From positions 1 to 64,000 of the forward strand of contig JAGFIV010000064.1 of assembly GCA_024103275.1 (NCBI GenBank): a stretch of DNA of 64,000 nucleotides. The letters are read 5' to 3'. Each line of letters begins with the position of its first letter. Position 1 is the stretch's first letter. Source of the DNA: Flavobacteriales bacterium. GTDB lineage: Bacteria; Bacteroidota; Bacteroidia; Flavobacteriales_F; PHOS-HE28. Made by a program: the position numbers and the translations under genes. Positions 42,781-52,956 of the stretch are shown one piece after another. The notes under the pieces are model-generated. The model was given only the letters and a program-made list of their open reading frames with translations. It did not search any database and had not been told where the DNA came from.

Positions 42781-44067
42781 ATGGACCACCGCACCTCCGA
42801 CCAGCGTACGCTGCTCCGCTTCCTGGCCAGGCTGGGCCAGGCCGAACTGGCCGCCGGCAATGCCGTGGCCCTGGTGGAGCGCGACCTGGGGCTGATCGCC
42901 AAGCGCCATGGGCAGGCGAACATCCTGGTCTTCGCGCTTCCCACCGTGCTCATGGTGCAATCCGAGGAAGGGCAGGAACACCGGGTGCAGATCACGCCGG
43001 GGCCCTACCGGGTGGGCGAATTGCGCTTCGACCAGATGGAAGGGGTGCTGGAGATCGCCCGCGAGGCGCGCGGCGGCCGCCTGTCGCCCAAGGACGGCCT
43101 GCGCAAGCTCGACGCCGTTTGGCGCATGAAGCACCGGTACGGCGATGCGGGGTTCGTGCTGGGCTACCTGCTCACCACCATCGGCATCGCGCTGATCCTG
43201 CGGCCCACCTGGTATGGCCTGGGCTGGGTGGCGCTGCTGGGGTTCATCTGTGCCCTGTTGCTGGTGGCGGTGCGCCGCCAACCGGCATGGAACGCGGTGA
43301 TGCCCGTGGTGGCCTCCTTCCTCCTGGCCTCCGCCGTGGCCGTGATGTACCGCTACGGCGTGCAGGAGCCGCCCATGCAACTGCTGATCCCGCCGCTCAT
43401 CGTGTTCCTGCCCGGCATCACCCTCACGGTGGCCGTGGTGGAACTGGCGTTCGCCAATACCGTCTCCGGCGGAAGCAGGCTGGTGGCGGGCTTCGCCCAG
43501 CTGATCCTGCTCGCGTTCGGCCTGCTGGGCGGGTTCCGCCTCTTCGGGCAGGGCCTGCCCTCCTTTAGCCCCACCGAAAGGCTGGCCCCGTGGCTGGCCT
43601 GGGCGGGCGTCGTGGTCTTCACCTTGGGCCTGCACCTGTTCAAGAGCAGCCGCAGGCGCTCCCTTCCATGGATGCTCCTCACCATGCTGATGGCCTACCT
43701 CGGCCAATACGTCTCGGGCCTGTTCATGGACGGGGCCTCCACCGCCTTCTTCGGCGCGGCGGTGATGAGCATCACCGCCCTGGTGATCGAATACCGCCTG
43801 AAGGGGCCGCCCGCGCTGGTGACCATCATACCCGCGTTCTGGCTGCTGGCCCCCGGTTCCTTCGGCCTGGTGAGCGTCACCACCATGGCCACCGACGGCA
43901 TGGACACCGCGGGGAGCATCCTGCAACTGCTCTTCATCCTGGTGGCCATCGCCACCGGCGCCCTGCTGGGGGCCTTCCTGTACAGCGGGCTGCTCCATGC
44001 GCGGCGTACGCGCTGGTGGCGGCGCGGGGCACCCCTGCCCGATGGCCACGACGGCGGCACGCTATGA
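42781..44067 (+). CDS. Threonine/serine exporter family protein, fused ThrE-type
   Basis: 428 residues from ATG 42781. The N-terminal soluble domain is DUF1212-like ([20 protein letters not shown], about 13-32; [17 protein letters not shown]). About ten hydrophobic helices follow, including the DUF3815/ThrE_2 part. This is the single-chain ThrE architecture, which many bacteria instead split into two proteins. Predicted to export threonine or serine across the inner membrane; substrate inferred from family. Between rplI and aconitase on the same strand, separated from each by its own promoter signals. Confidence 0.9.
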   Translation: MDHRTSDQRTLLRFLARLGQAELAAGNAVALVERDLGLIAKRHGQANILVFALPTVLMVQSEEGQEHRVQITPGPYRVGELRFDQMEGVLEIAREARGGRLSPKDGLRKLDAVWRMKHRYGDAGFVLGYLLTTIGIALILRPTWYGLGWVALLGFICALLLVAVRRQPAWNAVMPVVASFLLASAVAVMYRYGVQEPPMQLLIPPLIVFLPGITLTVAVVELAFANTVSGGSRLVAGFAQLILLAFGLLGGFRLFGQGLPSFSPTERLAPWLAWAGVVVFTLGLHLFKSSRRRSLPWMLLTMLMAYLGQYVSGLFMDGASTAFFGAAVMSITALVIEYRLKGPPALVTIIPAFWLLAPGSFGLVSVTTMATDGMDTAGSILQLLFILVAIATGALLGAFLYSGLLHARRTRWWRRGAPLPDGHDGGTL

Positions 44068-44110
44068 GCCATGTGGCCGGGCCCGGCGAACAAGCCCTAG
44101 GGGCAGTGTG

Positions 44111-44118
44111 TACCTTTG
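44111..44118 (+). promoter_or_regulatory. -7 promoter box of aconitase
   Basis: TACCTTTG, an exact match to TAnnTTTG, 28 nt before the ATG at 44147. Confidence 0.6.
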
Positions 44119-44146
44119 CAGACTTAAATCACTATCGCAGAAAAAC

Positions 44147-46420
44147 ATGGCGCACGTTTTCGATATCGACATGATCAAGGCGGTGTACGATCGCTATCCG
44201 TCACGGATCGCAGCGGCACGCAAGGCCCTTGGAAGACCGCTGACCTTGGCGGAGAAGATCCTTTACGCACACCTTACCCAAGGGGAGGCCACCCAGGAAC
44301 ATAAGCGGGGCGCCGATTATGTCGACTTCGCCCCGGACCGTGTCACCATGCAGGACGCCACCGCGCAGATGGCGCTGTTGCAGTTCATGACCACCGGGAA
44401 ATCGAAGGTGGCGGTGCCCACCACGGTACACTGCGACCACCTGATCCAGGCGCGGGTGGGAGCCAAGAAGGACCTGCAGGAGGCGCTGAACAAAGGCAAC
44501 GAGGTGTACCGGTTCCTGGAAAGCATCAGCAACAAGTACGGCATCGGCTTTTGGCGGCCGGGTGCGGGCATCATCCACCAGGTGATGCTGGAGAACTACG
44601 CGTTCCCCGGCGGCATGATGATCGGCACCGACAGCCACACGCCCAACGGGGGCGGCCTGGGCATGCTGGCCATCGGGGTGGGCGGCGCCGACGCCTGCGA
44701 CGTGATGAGCGGCCTGCCATGGGAGCTCAAGCAACCCAAGCTCATCGGCATCCACCTCACCGGCAAGCTCAGCGGCTGGGCATCACCCAAGGACATCATC
44801 TCGGTGGTGTGCGGCATCCTCACGGTGAAGGGCGGCACCGGGGCCATTATCGAATACTTCGGTGAAGGCGCGAAGACCATCAGCGCCACGGGCAAGGGCA
44901 CCATCTGCAACATGGGCGCGGAGATCGGCGCCACCACCAGCACCTTCGGGTACGACGACCCCATGCGGCGCTACCTCAAGGCCACCGGCCGTGAGGAAGT
45001 GGTGAAGCTGGCCGACCAGATCGCCGAGCACCTCACCGGCGACCCCGAGGTGTACGCGGACCCCAAGAAGTACTTCGACCAAGTGATCGAGATCGACCTC
45101 AACACGCTGGAGCCGCACGTGAACGGGCCCTACACGCCCGACCTGGCATGGCCGATCAGCAAGCTGGGCGAGGCCGTGAAGGAACATGGCTGGCCGGAGG
45201 AGATCCAAGTGGCATTGATCGGGAGCTGCACCAACAGCAGCTATGAGGACCTTACGCGCAGCGCCTCCATTGCGCGCCAGGCCATCGCCAAGGGCTTGAA
45301 GGCCAAGAGCGGCTTCACCATCACCCCGGGGAGCGAGCAGATCCGCTTCACGGCTGAGCGCGACGGGCTGCTGCAGGTGTTCGAGGAGATGGGCGGCGTG
45401 GTGCTGGCCAACGCCTGCGGGCCATGCATCGGCCAGTGGGCCCGGGCCAATGAGCATCCGGAGCGGAAGAACTCGATCCTCACCAGCTACAACCGCAACT
45501 TCGCCAAGCGCAATGACGGCAACCCGAACACGCACGCCTTCATGGGCAGCCCGGAGCTGGTAACGGCCATGGCGCTCAGCGGCCACCTTTCCTTCAATCC
45601 GCTCACCGATACCCTGAAGAACGGGAAGGGCGAGGAGGTGAAGCTGGACGAGCCGGTAGGCTTCGAGCTGCCGCCGAAGGGCTTCGCCGTGGACGATCCG
45701 GGCTTCAAGGCACCGGCCGCCGACGGGAGCGGGATCGAGGTGGTGGTGAACCCCAAGAGCGACCGCATCCAGCTGCTCACCCCGTTCCCGGCATGGGACG
45801 GCAAGAACATCACCGACGCCGTGCTGTTGATCAAGGCCAAGGGCAAGTGCACCACGGACCACATCAGCATGGCCGGCCCATGGCTGCGCTACCGGGGCCA
45901 CCTGGACAACATCAGCAACAACACGCTCACCGGGGCCATCAACGCCTTCAACGGCGAGCCCAACAAGGTGAAGAACCAGTTGACGGGCGAATTCGGGGAG
46001 GTGCCGGCGGTGCAACGGGCCTACAAGGCGGCCCATGTGCCCAGCGTGGTGGTGGCAGACCAGAACTATGGCGAGGGCAGCAGCCGGGAACACGCGGCCA
46101 TGCAGCCGCGCCACCTGGGGGTGAGGGCCGTGCTGGTGAAGAGCTTCGCCCGTATCCACGAGACCAACCTGAAGAAGCAGGGCATGCTGGCGATCACCTT
46201 CGACAAGGAAGGGGACTTCGACAAGGTGCAGGAGGACGACCGGTTTGATTTCATCGACCTGGACCAGTTTGCACCAGGCAAGCAATTGACCGTGGTATTG
46301 AAGCACAAGGATGGCAGCAAGGACACCATCAAGTGCAACCACACCTACAATGCACACCAGATCGAGTGGTTCCGGGCCGGAAGTGCCTTGAACATGATCA
46401 GGGCGCAGCAGCAAAACTGA
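44147..46420 (+). CDS. acnA: Aconitate hydratase (mitochondrial-type)
   Basis: 757 residues from ATG 44147 ([20 protein letters not shown]). Isomerises citrate to isocitrate with a 4Fe-4S cluster held by Cys361 (IGSCTNSS), Cys424 and Cys427 ([10 protein letters not shown]). [19 protein letters not shown] and the swivel-domain [16 protein letters not shown] are present. Length and sequence style match mitochondrial aconitase, not bacterial AcnA or AcnB. The gene symbol is therefore loose. A strong terminator follows. Works with the nearby isocitrate dehydrogenase. Confidence 0.97.
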   Translation: MAHVFDIDMIKAVYDRYPSRIAAARKALGRPLTLAEKILYAHLTQGEATQEHKRGADYVDFAPDRVTMQDATAQMALLQFMTTGKSKVAVPTTVHCDHLIQARVGAKKDLQEALNKGNEVYRFLESISNKYGIGFWRPGAGIIHQVMLENYAFPGGMMIGTDSHTPNGGGLGMLAIGVGGADACDVMSGLPWELKQPKLIGIHLTGKLSGWASPKDIISVVCGILTVKGGTGAIIEYFGEGAKTISATGKGTICNMGAEIGATTSTFGYDDPMRRYLKATGREEVVKLADQIAEHLTGDPEVYADPKKYFDQVIEIDLNTLEPHVNGPYTPDLAWPISKLGEAVKEHGWPEEIQVALIGSCTNSSYEDLTRSASIARQAIAKGLKAKSGFTITPGSEQIRFTAERDGLLQVFEEMGGVVLANACGPCIGQWARANEHPERKNSILTSYNRNFAKRNDGNPNTHAFMGSPELVTAMALSGHLSFNPLTDTLKNGKGEEVKLDEPVGFELPPKGFAVDDPGFKAPAADGSGIEVVVNPKSDRIQLLTPFPAWDGKNITDAVLLIKAKGKCTTDHISMAGPWLRYRGHLDNISNNTLTGAINAFNGEPNKVKNQLTGEFGEVPAVQRAYKAAHVPSVVVADQNYGEGSSREHAAMQPRHLGVRAVLVKSFARIHETNLKKQGMLAITFDKEGDFDKVQEDDRFDFIDLDQFAPGKQLTVVLKHKDGSKDTIKCNHTYNAHQIEWFRAGSALNMIRAQQQN

Positions 46421-46436
46421 ACAGAACATCCTAGGT

Positions 46437-46469
46437 CAAAACGCCCCGCCGGAACAGCGGGGCGTTTTG
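46437..46469 (+). terminator. Intrinsic terminator after aconitase
   Basis: CAAAACGCCCCGC (46437-46449) pairs perfectly with GCGGGGCGTTTTG (46457-46469) around a 7-nt loop, 16 nt past the stop. Confidence 0.9.
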
Positions 46470-46514
46470 CATGTTGAACCCACCGTCCCATGGGGCATCC
46501 CCATTTTTGGGGAG

Positions 46515-46545
46515 TTGATGGAGCCAGGGCCGCGAACTACGTTTG
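46515..46545 (+). promoter_or_regulatory. Bacteroidota-type promoter of the PorT-like gene
   Basis: TTG (46515-46517), 20-nt spacer, TACGTTTG (46538-46545). Close to the TTTG-N19/20-TAnnTTTG consensus and the best two-box promoter in the window. The ATG at 46565 lies 19 nt downstream. Confidence 0.7.
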
Positions 46546-46564
46546 GCCCCAAACCAACATCAAG

Positions 46565-47332
46565 ATGAAGGTACTGTACCGCATGGGCATCCTGGCTGCA
46601 TTGCTCCTGATCGTCGCTGATCTGCAGGCCCAAATATCCTTTGGGGCGAAAGTCGGTGCCAACTATTTCATTGGTTCACAGAAGGTGCAGCCGGAGCCCA
46701 AGAATGCGCCCACGAATCCCAAGGGGCTTGGACTGATGTTCGGTGGCAGCATCGACATCCCCTTCTCCGACCTAGTAGGCATCCGGCCGGAGCTGGGCTT
46801 CTCCTTCCGCCGCGGCAAGTCGGAGACGGTGATCAGTGAGACGCTGACGAACAATACCCAAGTGACCGGGAACCAAGGGGCGTACACCGGAAGCCATGAT
46901 GTCAGGGCCGAGGATGACCAACGGCTTTCATACTTCCAGATCAATTTGCCCCTCACCCTGCGGCCATCGGAGGGCCTGCGGGTCATGGTTGGCCCTTCGC
47001 TCAATTTCCTGATGGGCGGAAAATTGAACTCGGACGTGACCACCACCTGGAAGGGCACCATCAGTGCCCAAGGGCAACAGGACCAGACAATCGACCAACA
47101 GTCGTTGGAGGCCACCAAAAAGAAGGGAAGTGCGGCCATCAAGGACTTCAAGAAGGCCGACATCATGGTGATGGCGGGGGTGGGCTATACCCTGCCCGTG
47201 GGTTTCGACATGGACCTGCGTTTCTATCGCGGCCTTTCGCCCACCTATGATCATTCGGAAAGCTCGTCCCGCCAGCGCATTTGGACCAACCTGATCGAAT
47301 TGGCCGTAGGTTGGCAGTTCGGCGGGAACTGA
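46565..47332 (+). CDS. PorT-family outer-membrane beta-barrel protein
   Basis: 255 residues from ATG 46565, signal peptide MKVLYRMGILAALLLIVADL (cleaved near LQAQ). Mature sequence starts ISFGAKVGANYF, the usual first strand of PorT-like/OMP_b-brl_2 proteins, and has the paired features VGIRPELGFSFRRG and LSYFQINLPLTLRP, SEGLRVMVGPSLNFLMGGK. It ends in an aromatic strand region ELAVGWQFGGN. Role unknown; PorT itself belongs to T9SS, but most family members are general barrels. Own promoter, no operon partner. Confidence 0.85.
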   Translation: MKVLYRMGILAALLLIVADLQAQISFGAKVGANYFIGSQKVQPEPKNAPTNPKGLGLMFGGSIDIPFSDLVGIRPELGFSFRRGKSETVISETLTNNTQVTGNQGAYTGSHDVRAEDDQRLSYFQINLPLTLRPSEGLRVMVGPSLNFLMGGKLNSDVTTTWKGTISAQGQQDQTIDQQSLEATKKKGSAAIKDFKKADIMVMAGVGYTLPVGFDMDLRFYRGLSPTYDHSESSSRQRIWTNLIELAVGWQFGGN

Positions 47333-47721
47333 TGCCGATCCACCAGCGGGCCCCAAGACCGGGGCGACCGCAAGGGATTTCCCTGCCGCATGCACCTTCC
47401 GGTGGAGGAGGGTGGATGTGGGAAGGGCTGTATGGGTGGCCCATGCCCCTTTTCACGCGCTTTTCCGTCCCCAATTCCCCGCCTGATATCCGGATCTTTT
47501 GGTGACGGCATGGAAGACTTAGTGGCGGGACAGGATCTTTTTGCGGTTCCAGCTACGCGGGAGATGACGTTTCCCGTACTGTGCTGAACGGTCATCAGGT
47601 GCAGGGCAAACGGCACGGCCCAAAGATGTTCAACCATGGAAAATGGATATGGATAGGGCGTATTTTTTGATGTTTGGTCAAACCGGTTACTTTGGTCGCC
47701 AATAACCAACACCAAAACAGA
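47333..47721. other. 389-bp intergenic region without a supported gene
   Basis: No coding frame with plausible composition and no terminator with a T-tract. The last 60 nt are AT-rich (TATTTTTTG, TTTGG, TACTTTG near 47662-47695) and probably hold the promoter of the next barrel gene; I cannot pick a unique box. Confidence 0.5.
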
Positions 47722-48288
47722 ATGATCAAGAGAGTACTTTTCTTGGCTGCCGTGACCGGAATGGCCGCAGGGAGCGTGAATGCGCAGGTCTTTGAGCAGG
47801 GTGCGAAATTCCTGCATGTGGGCATCGGGGTTGGAAGCCCGTACATCTATTCCGGCTCCAAGATGGGGGTGCCGCCGGTGCATGCGTCTTTTGAGGCGGC
47901 CGTTTCCGACAAGATCGGGGTCGGCGGCTTGGTGGGGTATACCAGCGCCAAGTGGGACCAGACGGGATTCGGATGGAGCACCAAGTACAACTACAGTTGG
48001 AATTTCACCTACCTGATCGTGGGTGCACGCGGGGCCTACCACTTCGTGGAGAATGACAAGTGGGACGCCTATGCGGGACTGATGCTGGGCTACAACGTGG
48101 CGAGCGCCAAGTTCAAGACCAATGACCCGGACTACGATCAATCCTTCTTGGTGGAGCCTTCCGTGGGCGGCGTGGCCTTTGGGGCCTACGGTGGTGCGCG
48201 TTATGCCTTTAGCGGGAGTTCCGCGATATTCGCCGAGCTGGGATACAACATCGGCTGGATCAGCGTGGGCTACTGCGCCAAGTTCTGA
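47722..48288 (+). CDS. Small outer-membrane beta-barrel protein
   Basis: 188 residues from ATG 47722. Signal peptide MIKRVLFLAAVTGMAAGSVN (cleaved after NAQ). Then an eight-strand-like barrel: FLHVGIGVGSPYIYSG, VGGLVGYTSAKW, YLIVGARGAYHF, AYAGLMLGYNVASAKF, FGAYGGARYAFSG, IFAELGYNIGWIS, ending YCAKF with terminal Phe. No specific family recognised. Monocistronic, with its own strong terminator. Confidence 0.8.
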   Translation: MIKRVLFLAAVTGMAAGSVNAQVFEQGAKFLHVGIGVGSPYIYSGSKMGVPPVHASFEAAVSDKIGVGGLVGYTSAKWDQTGFGWSTKYNYSWNFTYLIVGARGAYHFVENDKWDAYAGLMLGYNVASAKFKTNDPDYDQSFLVEPSVGGVAFGAYGGARYAFSGSSAIFAELGYNIGWISVGYCAKF

Positions 48289-48310
48289 TCATACCATCCA
48301 ACGACTTGGG

Positions 48311-48342
48311 AAATGGGGCTGCCCGCAGGCAGCCCCATTTTT
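48311..48342 (+). terminator. Intrinsic terminator after the small barrel gene
   Basis: AAATGGGGCTGCC (48311-48323), loop CGCA, GGCAGCCCCATTT (48328-48340) and T residues to 48342. A perfect 13-bp stem. Confidence 0.92.
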
Positions 48343-48434
48343 CGTCCAATTGGCTTCCGTTTCGGCGTTGGCATGATGATTGACGCTTCCGCGCGCCTGG
48401 CTTGAGCTAAATTCGCCACGCCCGCAAACAACGA

Positions 48435-49622
48435 ATGCGATCCCTACGGATGAAACCATCACTCTCCCTGCCCATTCTCTTGACGTGCTTCCTTGGTCCT
48501 GCCCTGGTGCGGGCGCAGCAGGTGCCCGACAGCCTCAACCTCGTGCCCAATGGCAGCTTCGAGGAGGTGCAGGGCAAGTTGCGCCGGCTGGGCGGCATCG
48601 ATGCGGCCAAGGCCTGGGGCAGCCCCACCGGTGCGAAGGCCGACCTGTTCAGCGAAAGCATCGACAGCAATTCGCCGGCCTACGCGCCCAAGAATGCCAT
48701 GGGCTTCCAAAGCGCATTGAGCGGCATCAACTATGCGGGGGTCACCTGGTACAGCTTCATGGACAAGCAGCCGCGCAGCTACCTGCAGGTGAAGCTGAAG
48801 GAGATGTTGAAGAAGGGCCAGAAATACTGCGTGAGCTACTACGTCAGCCTGGGCGACCTCAGCAAGTATTCGAGCGATAACCTGGGGGCCTACCTCAGCC
48901 GCATGCAAATAAACAAGAAGGATGAGGCCAGCCTGACCTACAAGCCGCAGGTGCCCGCCCTGCAAACGCGCTTGTACGAGGACCTGAACAGCTGGCAGGG
49001 CGTATGCGGCGTGTACGAGGCCACCGGCGACGAACAGTACCTGATCATCGGGAACTTTCAGGCCACGGACAAGGTGACCACCGGGAAGGTGCGGCGCCAG
49101 CGTGGTGAGGTGAGGCCCCAACAGCCCGTGGCCTACTACTACATCGATGATGTGAGCGTAAAGCCGGTGAAGTACCTGAGCGAATGTTCCTGCGAGCAGA
49201 TCGACAAGGAGCAAAGCGAGTACATCTACGGGCGCAAGATGACCTTCAACCCGGGGCTGAAGCCCTCGGAGCGCGTGGACCGGAGCGTGATCTACTTCAA
49301 GCGGTTCAACAAGGACATCGATCTTTCCATGAAGGGGCAGCTGGATAGCCTGGCATCGGTGCTGAAGGCCAATCCGTCCATCAACGTGAAGCTGACCGGC
49401 CACACGGACCTGAAGGAAGTGGACAAAGTGCGGATGCGCCCGGACCTGACGGACCTGGACAAGGACCGTGCCCAAGCGGTGAAGGATTACCTGGTGGCCG
49501 CCGGGGTGGGCGAGGAACGCATCACCACGGCGGGCCAGAAGGGCAACCAGCCCGCCTCGGAGGAGACCGATGAGATCTCCATGGCACAGAACCGCCGGGT
49601 GGAGGTGGATGTGGTGAAATAG
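48435..49622 (+). CDS. OmpA-family protein with N-terminal beta-sandwich-like domain
   Basis: 395 residues (390 if ATG 48450 is used). Signal peptide MKPSLSLPILLTCFLGPALVR (cleaved near AQQ). The N-terminal domain starts LNLVPNGSFEEVQ, a common opening in Bacteroidota OmpA proteins, and covers about residues 30-245. The C-terminal OmpA domain (about 290-395) contains INVKLTGHTD, AQAVKDYLVAAGVGEERI and NRRVEVDVVK. Probably an outer-membrane-associated peptidoglycan tether. A TAAATTCG -7-like box lies near 48411. Confidence 0.87.
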   Translation: MRSLRMKPSLSLPILLTCFLGPALVRAQQVPDSLNLVPNGSFEEVQGKLRRLGGIDAAKAWGSPTGAKADLFSESIDSNSPAYAPKNAMGFQSALSGINYAGVTWYSFMDKQPRSYLQVKLKEMLKKGQKYCVSYYVSLGDLSKYSSDNLGAYLSRMQINKKDEASLTYKPQVPALQTRLYEDLNSWQGVCGVYEATGDEQYLIIGNFQATDKVTTGKVRRQRGEVRPQQPVAYYYIDDVSVKPVKYLSECSCEQIDKEQSEYIYGRKMTFNPGLKPSERVDRSVIYFKRFNKDIDLSMKGQLDSLASVLKANPSINVKLTGHTDLKEVDKVRMRPDLTDLDKDRAQAVKDYLVAAGVGEERITTAGQKGNQPASEETDEISMAQNRRVEVDVVK

Positions 49623-49701
49623 CCGGGGCGGTCAACAGGCCGGTGGAAAAATCCCGTCCCGCACGCTTCCGGGGCTGGGGTGTGCAGCTACCTTGCCGCG
49701 G

Positions 49702-51024
49702 ATGAAGAAGGGGGATCCCCGGGTGATCCGTGCATGGGCGATGTACGACTGGGCCAACTCGGCCTACTCGCTCACCATCACCTCGGCGATCTTCCCGATC
49801 TACTACGCCGCGGTCACCATCGCCGACGGACATGACCTGGTGCAGCAAGCCTACGGATTGCCGGCCGTCTCGCTTCAATCGTACACGCTCTCCGCAGGCT
49901 TTCTTCTGGTGGCTGCCGTGGTCCCTTTGCTATCGGGGATCGCCGACCACCGGGGCAACAAGAAGAACTTCCTGAAGTTTTTCTGCTACCTGGGGGCGGC
50001 CAGTTGTGCCGGTCTCTTCTTCTTCACATGGGCCAACCTGTGGGCCGGCCTGTTGCTGTTCATGTTGGCCTGCGTGGGTTTCAGCGGCAGCTTGATCTTC
50101 TATGACGCCTATTTGCCGGAGATCGCGGAGCCCCGCGACCACGACCGGGTAAGCGCCAAAGGCTACGCCCTGGGCTACATCGGAAGCGTGATCCTGCTGG
50201 TGATCAACCTGCTGATGATCATGCGGCCCCATTGGTTGGGCATCCCGGACCGGGAAGGGCTGCCGGCACGGCTTTCCTTCCTTTCCGTGGGCATCTGGTG
50301 GGCCGGGTGGGCCCAGGTCACCTTCCGGCGCTTGCCGAACACCCACGTGCCCAAGGAGGCCAAGGCCAACACGTTGACGGCGGGCTACCGCGAACTGCGG
50401 CGCGTATGGCGCGAGATGCTCAGCCTTCCCCGGCTTCGGCGCTTCCTCACGGCCTTTTTCCTCTACAACATGGGCATCCAGACGGTGATGTACCTGGCCG
50501 TGACCTACGCCAAGCAGGAGATCAAGGAGCCCGATGGATCCCCCATCACGGACGGCGGCCTGATCACCAGCATCTTGCTGATCCAGCTTGTGGCCGCGGT
50601 GGGCGCCATGTTGTTCGTCAGGCTGAGCCGCAGGTTCGGCAACATTGCCGCCCTGATCATCGGACTGGCCGTATGGACGGCCATTTGCGTGGCGGCCTGG
50701 GGGATCCAGGGAACACGCGCATTTTATATCCTCGCCGCCTGCGTGGGCCTGGTGATGGGCGGCACCCAGGCCCTCTCGCGTAGCACCTACGCCAAGCTGC
50801 TCCCGCAAACGGCCGACCATGCTTCCTTCTTCTCGTTTTACGATGTGGGCTTTTACCTGGCCACGGTGATGGGCACCTTGGCCTTCGGCCTGGTGAACCA
50901 GTTGACCGGCGACCTGCGGAACACGATCATCGCCATCGGGTCCTTCTTCGTGCTGGGGGCCTTGCTATTGCTGCGCGTGCCCCGGGAGAAGAACATCGGC
51001 CCGGCGATGCAGGAGGTGCGATAA
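49702..51024 (+). CDS. MFS transporter, UMF1/Atg22-like
   Basis: 440 residues from ATG 49702 (MKKGDPRVIRAWAMYDWANSAYS). The YDWANSAY motif at the very start identifies the UMF1 (unknown MFS 1)/vacuole-effluxer-like branch. About 12 hydrophobic helices. LSGIADHRGNKK is the loop 2-3 motif. GGTQALSRSTYAKLLP and FFSFYDVGFYLATVMGT are conserved near the end. Eukaryotic Atg22 exports amino acids; the bacterial substrate is unknown. Thirteen nt before lhgO, so they probably form an operon. Confidence 0.9.
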   Translation: MKKGDPRVIRAWAMYDWANSAYSLTITSAIFPIYYAAVTIADGHDLVQQAYGLPAVSLQSYTLSAGFLLVAAVVPLLSGIADHRGNKKNFLKFFCYLGAASCAGLFFFTWANLWAGLLLFMLACVGFSGSLIFYDAYLPEIAEPRDHDRVSAKGYALGYIGSVILLVINLLMIMRPHWLGIPDREGLPARLSFLSVGIWWAGWAQVTFRRLPNTHVPKEAKANTLTAGYRELRRVWREMLSLPRLRRFLTAFFLYNMGIQTVMYLAVTYAKQEIKEPDGSPITDGGLITSILLIQLVAAVGAMLFVRLSRRFGNIAALIIGLAVWTAICVAAWGIQGTRAFYILAACVGLVMGGTQALSRSTYAKLLPQTADHASFFSFYDVGFYLATVMGTLAFGLVNQLTGDLRNTIIAIGSFFVLGALLLLRVPREKNIGPAMQEVR

Positions 51025-51037
51025 TTTCGCCGCAGCG

Positions 51038-52264
51038 ATGGATAAAGAAGAGCAGCCCTGGGATGTGGTGATCGTTGGCGGAGGCATTGTCGGCGTGGCC
51101 ACATTGTACAAGTTGCAAACGCGGTTCCCCGCCAAGCGGATCCTGTTGCTGGAAAAGGAGGCGGTGCTCAGCGACCACCAGACCGGGCACAACAGCGGGG
51201 TGATCCACAGCGGTATCTATTACGTTCCCGGCAGCAGGAAGGCGGTCACCTGCGCGAAGGGACGGCGCGAGCTGGTGGCCTTCGCCAAGGAACACGGCAT
51301 CCGGCACGACGTGTGCGGGAAGATCATCGTGGCCACCGATGGAGAGGAGCTGCCCCGCCTGGAGAAGATCCACCAACGGGGCATCGCCAACGGCATCGAG
51401 GACCTGCGGCGGATCGATGCGCGGGAGATCCAGGAGATCGAGCCCTATTGCCGTGGCGTGGCGGGACTGTGGGTGGGCTGCACCGGCATCATCGATTTCC
51501 GGGGCGCCACCAACAAGATGGCCGAACTGGCCATGGGGATCAACCGGGCCAGCGAGGTACACACCGGGGAAGAAGTACTGGCCACCGACAGCCATACGGG
51601 GACCGTGCGGACCGCCAAGGCCACCTACCGGGCCAAGTGCGTCATCTTCTGCGGCGGGTTGCAGAGCGACCGCCTGGCACGCGCGGACGGGGTGCGGGTG
51701 AAGGAGCAGATCGTCGGCTTCCGGGGCGACTATTATGAGCTGACCGAAAAGGGGAGGCACAAGGTGAAGAACCTGATCTACCCGGTGCCCGACCCGCGTT
51801 TCCCCTTCCTGGGCGTACACTTCACGCGGATGACCGACGGCAGCACCGAATGCGGCCCCAACGCCGTGTTCACCTTCAAGAGGGAGGGATACGGCAAGAC
51901 GGATTTCAGCTTTCGCGACAGCTGGCAGGCGTTGACGTACGGAGGCACCTGGAAGTTGTTCTTCACGAACATGTCCTACGGCATCAATGAATACCGGAGG
52001 GCCTTCAGCAAGAAGCTTTTCCTGCGGACGCTCCAGCGGCTGATCCCTTCCCTGGCGATGGACGACATCCAACCGGGCCGCGCGGGCGTCCGTGCCATGC
52101 TGCTGGGCACCGACGGCGAGATGGTGGACGACTTCCGGATTGAACGCAAGGGCAACCATATCCATGTCCTCAACGCGCCGTCACCGGCGGCCACGGCCTG
52201 CCTGGCCATCGGTGGGCACATCGTGGACATGGCCGTGGAGGAAGGCGTGATGGGGGAAGGCTGA
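51038..52264 (+). CDS. lhgO: L-2-hydroxyglutarate oxidase
   Basis: 408 residues, FAD-dependent, DAO superfamily. Dinucleotide motif DVVIVGGGIVGVATLY (about 9-24). Conserved HNSGVIHSGIYYVPGS (about 51-66) and GRAGVRAMLLG near the end are the signature of LhgO/YgaF. It oxidises the metabolic by-product L-2-hydroxyglutarate to 2-oxoglutarate and passes electrons to quinone. Co-located with the UMF1 transporter. TCA genes icd and acnA are also in the window. Confidence 0.92.
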   Translation: MDKEEQPWDVVIVGGGIVGVATLYKLQTRFPAKRILLLEKEAVLSDHQTGHNSGVIHSGIYYVPGSRKAVTCAKGRRELVAFAKEHGIRHDVCGKIIVATDGEELPRLEKIHQRGIANGIEDLRRIDAREIQEIEPYCRGVAGLWVGCTGIIDFRGATNKMAELAMGINRASEVHTGEEVLATDSHTGTVRTAKATYRAKCVIFCGGLQSDRLARADGVRVKEQIVGFRGDYYELTEKGRHKVKNLIYPVPDPRFPFLGVHFTRMTDGSTECGPNAVFTFKREGYGKTDFSFRDSWQALTYGGTWKLFFTNMSYGINEYRRAFSKKLFLRTLQRLIPSLAMDDIQPGRAGVRAMLLGTDGEMVDDFRIERKGNHIHVLNAPSPAATACLAIGGHIVDMAVEEGVMGEG

Positions 52265-52311
52265 AGGTTGCCTCCCGTTCCCGGCCTACGGCTGTCCGGA
52301 CCAGGTCGGCA

Positions 52312-52857
52312 TCAAGCGGTCACCTTCCGCTCGTCCAGCAGTTCGGCCCAGTCCCAAAGGCAGAATTGCATCAACTTGTTGATGCGGCCCAGGATGATGG
52401 GGTTGGGCGCCTTCATGTCACGGAAGTAGGCATCCTGGTTGCGGAACAGGTCGTACTTGTGGAACAGGGCCTTGCTCATGGCGTACACCGTGTTCTTGCT
52501 CGGATGGTTGATCCGCGCCATGAACCGTTGCAGGGCGATGGTCTCCGTCTCCATGTCCGCGGCGGACATGTCCATCAAGGGTGCGAACTTCGAGTAGGCA
52601 TGCTGCACCAGGCGTTGGTCCAGTCCGGCGGTCAGGTGTTTCGGGGCCTCCATCAGGTTGCCCGCAAAGAGGATCTGGGCGAAGAGCTCGTCATCGCCGG
52701 GGCCGAAGACCGGCTTGGACACGAATTCGGGTGCTTCCTCCAGTTCGGCCACGATGTTGGGGAATCCCTGCTCGGTCAACACCAGGATGGCGTTCACGAA
52801 CACATTGGCCAATTTTTCCTCGCTGATCCGTTTCTTGCCGAAAATGCTTCCGATCAT
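52312..52857 (-). CDS. Conserved hypothetical protein, soluble, helical
   Basis: 181 residues if started at ATG 52857 (MIGSIFGKKRISEEKLANVF); ATG 52920 would add 21 residues (MGNGPGPLDKASTFASVNG). I prefer the shorter, since FGKKRISEEKLA resembles a protein N-terminus. Helix-rich, with EFVSKPVFGPGDDELFAQILFAG in the middle and KLMQFCLWDWAELLDERK at the end. No signal peptide, no known domain. Divergent from DinB. Confidence 0.7.
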   Translation of the reverse strand: MIGSIFGKKRISEEKLANVFVNAILVLTEQGFPNIVAELEEAPEFVSKPVFGPGDDELFAQILFAGNLMEAPKHLTAGLDQRLVQHAYSKFAPLMDMSAADMETETIALQRFMARINHPSKNTVYAMSKALFHKYDLFRNQDAYFRDMKAPNPIILGRINKLMQFCLWDWAELLDERKVTA

Positions 52858-52956
52858 GGCCGTTCCATTCACGGAGGCGAACGTACTGGCTTTGTCCAAG
52901 GGACCGGGACCATTGCCCATGCTTATTTTCAACACCGTTATCCACCCATCGGACGA